Below are positions 6,506-7,900 of a stretch of 7,900 nucleotides of DNA, piece after piece. The position numbers and the translations under genes were made by a program. The notes beneath the pieces are model-generated. The model worked only from the letters and a program-made list of their open reading frames with translations. It was not told the origin of the DNA and made no database searches. Each line of letters starts with the position of its first letter. Position 1 is the first letter of the stretch. The stretch is from Actinomycetota bacterium. Lineage in GTDB: Bacteria; Actinomycetota; Thermoleophilia; Miltoncostaeales; Miltoncostaeaceae. The stretch lies in NCBI GenBank assembly GCA_947451735.1, contig CANGAY010000022.1, forward strand, positions 1 to 7,900. The letters run 5' to 3'.

Positions 6506-7473
6506 CACACCTCCCAGGCCAGGCCCGGCTCGCCGGGCTCAACTCGGCCCACCACATGCGCGCCCGCGATCATGGGCACGGCCCGCTCGGCGGCCTTCTG
6601 GGGCATCATCAGGCACATGCCGAGGCCCATGTTGAGGGCGTCCCACGCGGCGTTCTCGTCAACCGCACCGGTGTCGAGGATGGCCTGAATGGCCGGGGCC
6701 TGGGGCCACGAGCCCTTGCGCAGCACGGGGCGAAGGCCGGCGGGGAATACCCGCGGCAGGTTCTCGGGCAGCCCGCCACCGGTGATGTGCGCGGCCGCGT
6801 GCAGTTCAACACCGCTTGCCATGAGCGCGTGGATGTCTTCCGGGTACAGGCGGGTGGGGGCCAGCAGCAGGTCGGGGTCGGGGGCCAGCAGCCCGTCGTC
6901 CACCAGCTTGCGCACCAGCGAGTAGCCGTTGCTGTGCACGCCGCTGCTCTCGATGCCCACGATCACATCACCGGCCTGCACGCGGTCGGGCCCCAGCATC
7001 TCGCTGCGCTCCACAGCCCCCACGGCGAACCCGGCCATATCGAAGTGGCCGTCGGCGTAGAGCCCCGGCATCTCGGCGGTCTCGCCGCCCAGCAGGATGC
7101 ACCCGCTGGCGTTGCAGGCATCGCGTACCGACTTGACGATGACCGTGGCCTCGTCGGGGTCGAGCTTGCCCACGGCCAGGTAGTCGAGGAAGAACAGGGG
7201 CTTGGCACCGGTGCACACCAGGTCGTTCACGCTCATGGCAACGAGGTCCTGACCCAGGCCGTCGATGCGCCCGAGCTGGCGCGCCAGCAGCACCTTGGTG
7301 CCCACGCCATCGGTGCAGGCCACCAGCACGCCATCCCGCATGGGCGGCATGGGCAGCGCTCCCGCGAACCCCGTGGTGCCGCCGTGCACCAGGTCGCGGA
7401 TGCCCTCGGTCATCGCGCGCGCGGCGTCAAGATTGACGCCCGCGTCTTCGTAGGAGATCCCCCGGTCGGTCAC
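6505..7473 (-). CDS. purM: Phosphoribosylformylglycinamidine cyclo-ligase (AIR synthetase)
   Basis: Uses ATP to close the imidazole ring of FGAM, producing AIR, the fifth step of purine synthesis. The 322-residue protein shows the PurM signatures in order: SYEDAGVNLDAA (8-19), LVACTDGVGTK, QDLVAMSVNDLVCTGAKPLFFLDYLA, LLGGETAEMPG, GIESSGVHSNGYSLVRK, HITGGGLPENLPRVFP and MGLGMCLM. It is a little shorter than the common 340-350, mainly because the C-terminus is compact (GRVEPGEPGLAWEV). The start is GTG 7471-7473, placed by the conserved N-terminus. There is no Shine-Dalgarno before it, but a TAGCCT -10-like element lies 7 nt upstream, suggesting a leaderless transcript. It is the first gene of the purMNH block. 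Confidence 0.96.
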   Translation of the reverse strand: MTDRGISYEDAGVNLDAARAMTEGIRDLVHGGTTGFAGALPMPPMRDGVLVACTDGVGTKVLLARQLGRIDGLGQDLVAMSVNDLVCTGAKPLFFLDYLAVGKLDPDEATVIVKSVRDACNASGCILLGGETAEMPGLYADGHFDMAGFAVGAVERSEMLGPDRVQAGDVIVGIESSGVHSNGYSLVRKLVDDGLLAPDPDLLLAPTRLYPEDIHALMASGVELHAAAHITGGGLPENLPRVFPAGLRPVLRKGSWPQAPAIQAILDTGAVDENAAWDALNMGLGMCLMMPQKAAERAVPMIAGAHVVGRVEPGEPGLAWEV

Positions 7474-7512
7474 GAGCCGCAGGCTACCGGCGCGTGCCCA
7501 TGAAGGTGGGGA
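7474..7512 (-). promoter_or_regulatory. Gap upstream of purM with a possible leaderless promoter
   Basis: In the purM direction, TAGCCT (7486 down to 7481) matches the TAnnnT pattern of actinobacterial -10 elements and sits 7 nt before the GTG start. No Shine-Dalgarno-like sequence is present, unlike the strong ones of purN and purH, which fits leaderless initiation at the first gene of the operon. No clear -35 and no purine-responsive element or riboswitch-like fold is recognisable in this short gap. A match this short can occur by chance. Confidence 0.35.
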
Positions 7513-7773
7513 TCAGCCGGTCACGGAGATGCGCGACGCCGCAGTCACCCGTACGCGGGACACCGCACTGGCCACCGTGGTGGATCCCGAGAGTGCCCGT
7601 GTGGTCACCGTCCAGTGCCCAGGTGCAAGGTGCAGCGTGCAGCTGAACGTTGATCGGCCGTTGCGCGTGGAGATGGGGCACGACGTCTGCGCCCGGGCGG
7701 TGGCCCAGGCACCGAAGAAGGTGCGAGCCGTGCTCGAGGCGCCACCGGTGGCGGTCTGCACAACGCGCGTCAC
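7513..7773 (-). CDS. Possible beta-rich secreted-type protein or remnant (strand not settled)
   Basis: An 86-codon frame from a GTG to TGA 7513-7515, 39 nt before purM. Its second half reads like an Ig-like or beta-sandwich domain of secreted proteins: CPISTRNG, STFSCTLHLAPGHWTVTTRAL, then an alternating Thr/Val/Ser stretch ending SRVRVTAAS. The two cysteines could form a disulfide. No signal peptide or complete domain precedes this, and the frame upstream contains stops (TAG at 7789-7791), so it may be the tail of a broken gene. The GTG at 7773 overlaps the stop of another minus-strand frame as GTGA, so a short separate gene is also possible. Against it, my hand count gives GC near 54, 75 and 82 percent at codon positions 1, 2 and 3, an odd order. 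The antisense frame that shares its wobble positions (plus strand from ATG 7529) fits the usual pattern better. I recognise no family. Confidence 0.38.
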   Translation of the reverse strand: MTRVVQTATGGASSTARTFFGAWATARAQTSCPISTRNGRSTFSCTLHLAPGHWTVTTRALSGSTTVASAVSRVRVTAASRISVTG

Positions 7774-7900
7774 CCGTCGCGTGAAGCGCTACTCGGGGTG
7801 GGTGACAGGGCATCAACGCGGGCGACCAGTACATGGGCCCGACGCACAGCCGCTCTGCAGTCGCGCGCCGTCCATTCGGCTGCGCCGTCGTAGTCGGCGC
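7774..7900. other. Right-edge coding-like stretch, frame unresolved
   Basis: Three readings compete. A minus-strand frame runs from the edge to TGA 7770-7772 (ADYDGAAEWTARDC, then an Arg/Ala/Val stretch). A second minus frame contains ERLCVGPMYWSPALM. A plus-strand frame after a TGA near 7782 reads INAGDQYMGPTHSRSAVARR and stays open to the edge with a normal codon-position GC pattern. No reading joins the frame to its left without a one-base shift. The window ends too soon to decide. Confidence 0.3.

Noticed and set aside
6556..7503. Plus-strand 315-codon open frame
   Set aside because: It is antisense to purM, with shadow-type composition (His, Gln, Gly, Val) and no motif.
7484..7834. Minus-strand 116-codon frame ending near purM
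   Set aside because: It is His/Arg/Cys-rich and out of phase with the wobble signal over 7513-7773. Only its first part (ERLCVGPMYWSPALM) looks possible, and that is covered as unresolved.
1..7900. tRNA or rRNA genes, CRISPR arrays, insertion sequences, attachment sites
   Set aside because: I saw no cloverleaf-like stretch with a CCA end, no regularly spaced repeats, no transposase motif and no flanking direct repeats. Gaps outside genes are too short to hold most of these.

Overview
The window is high-GC, densely coding bacterial DNA. All eight confidently placed genes end in TGA, several start with GTG, and two start regions look leaderless. This fits a high-GC actinobacterium, perhaps an uncultured Thermoleophilia-like lineage. 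That placement is inferred from composition and gene content, not from a marker gene.

Layout, left to right. (1) Positions 3-1046, plus strand: C-terminal part of a prolyl-oligopeptidase-family (S9) serine peptidase, cut by the left edge. (2) Positions 1056-1822, minus strand: a two-gene toxin-antitoxin module, with a ribbon-helix-helix antitoxin followed by a PIN-domain toxin in ATGA overlap. Its 40-bp upstream gap carries a large inverted repeat that overlaps a possible leaderless promoter. The toxin converges on the S9 gene, and both stop codons sit in one small hairpin. (3) Positions 1863-3131, minus: a secreted trypsin-like protease with a helical repeat-like segment and a C-terminal membrane anchor. 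(4) Positions 3154-4317, minus: an HpnB-type (hopene-associated) family 2 glycosyltransferase. It is full length by homology, but an in-frame TAG interrupts it at codon 75 and it has no ATG, GTG or TTG start. (5) Positions 4314-7473, minus: purM, purN and purH, a tight block of purine biosynthesis genes. (6) Positions 7474-7900: a short gap, then coding-like sequence whose strand I could not settle.

How the genes fit together. PurM makes AIR, PurN makes FGAR from GAR (an earlier step), and PurH carries out the last two steps to IMP. Tight junctions (TGATG between purM and purN, 2 nt between purN and purH, CTGA between purH and the glycosyltransferase, 22 nt to the protease) suggest one transcript running from purM into the two envelope-related genes. 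The toxin-antitoxin pair probably has its own autoregulated promoter.

I do not see a clearly new multi-gene system. The points most worth checking are the amber-interrupted glycosyltransferase with its missing start codon, the toxin-antitoxin operator whose two arms differ by one trinucleotide, the anchored protease architecture, and the unresolved right edge.
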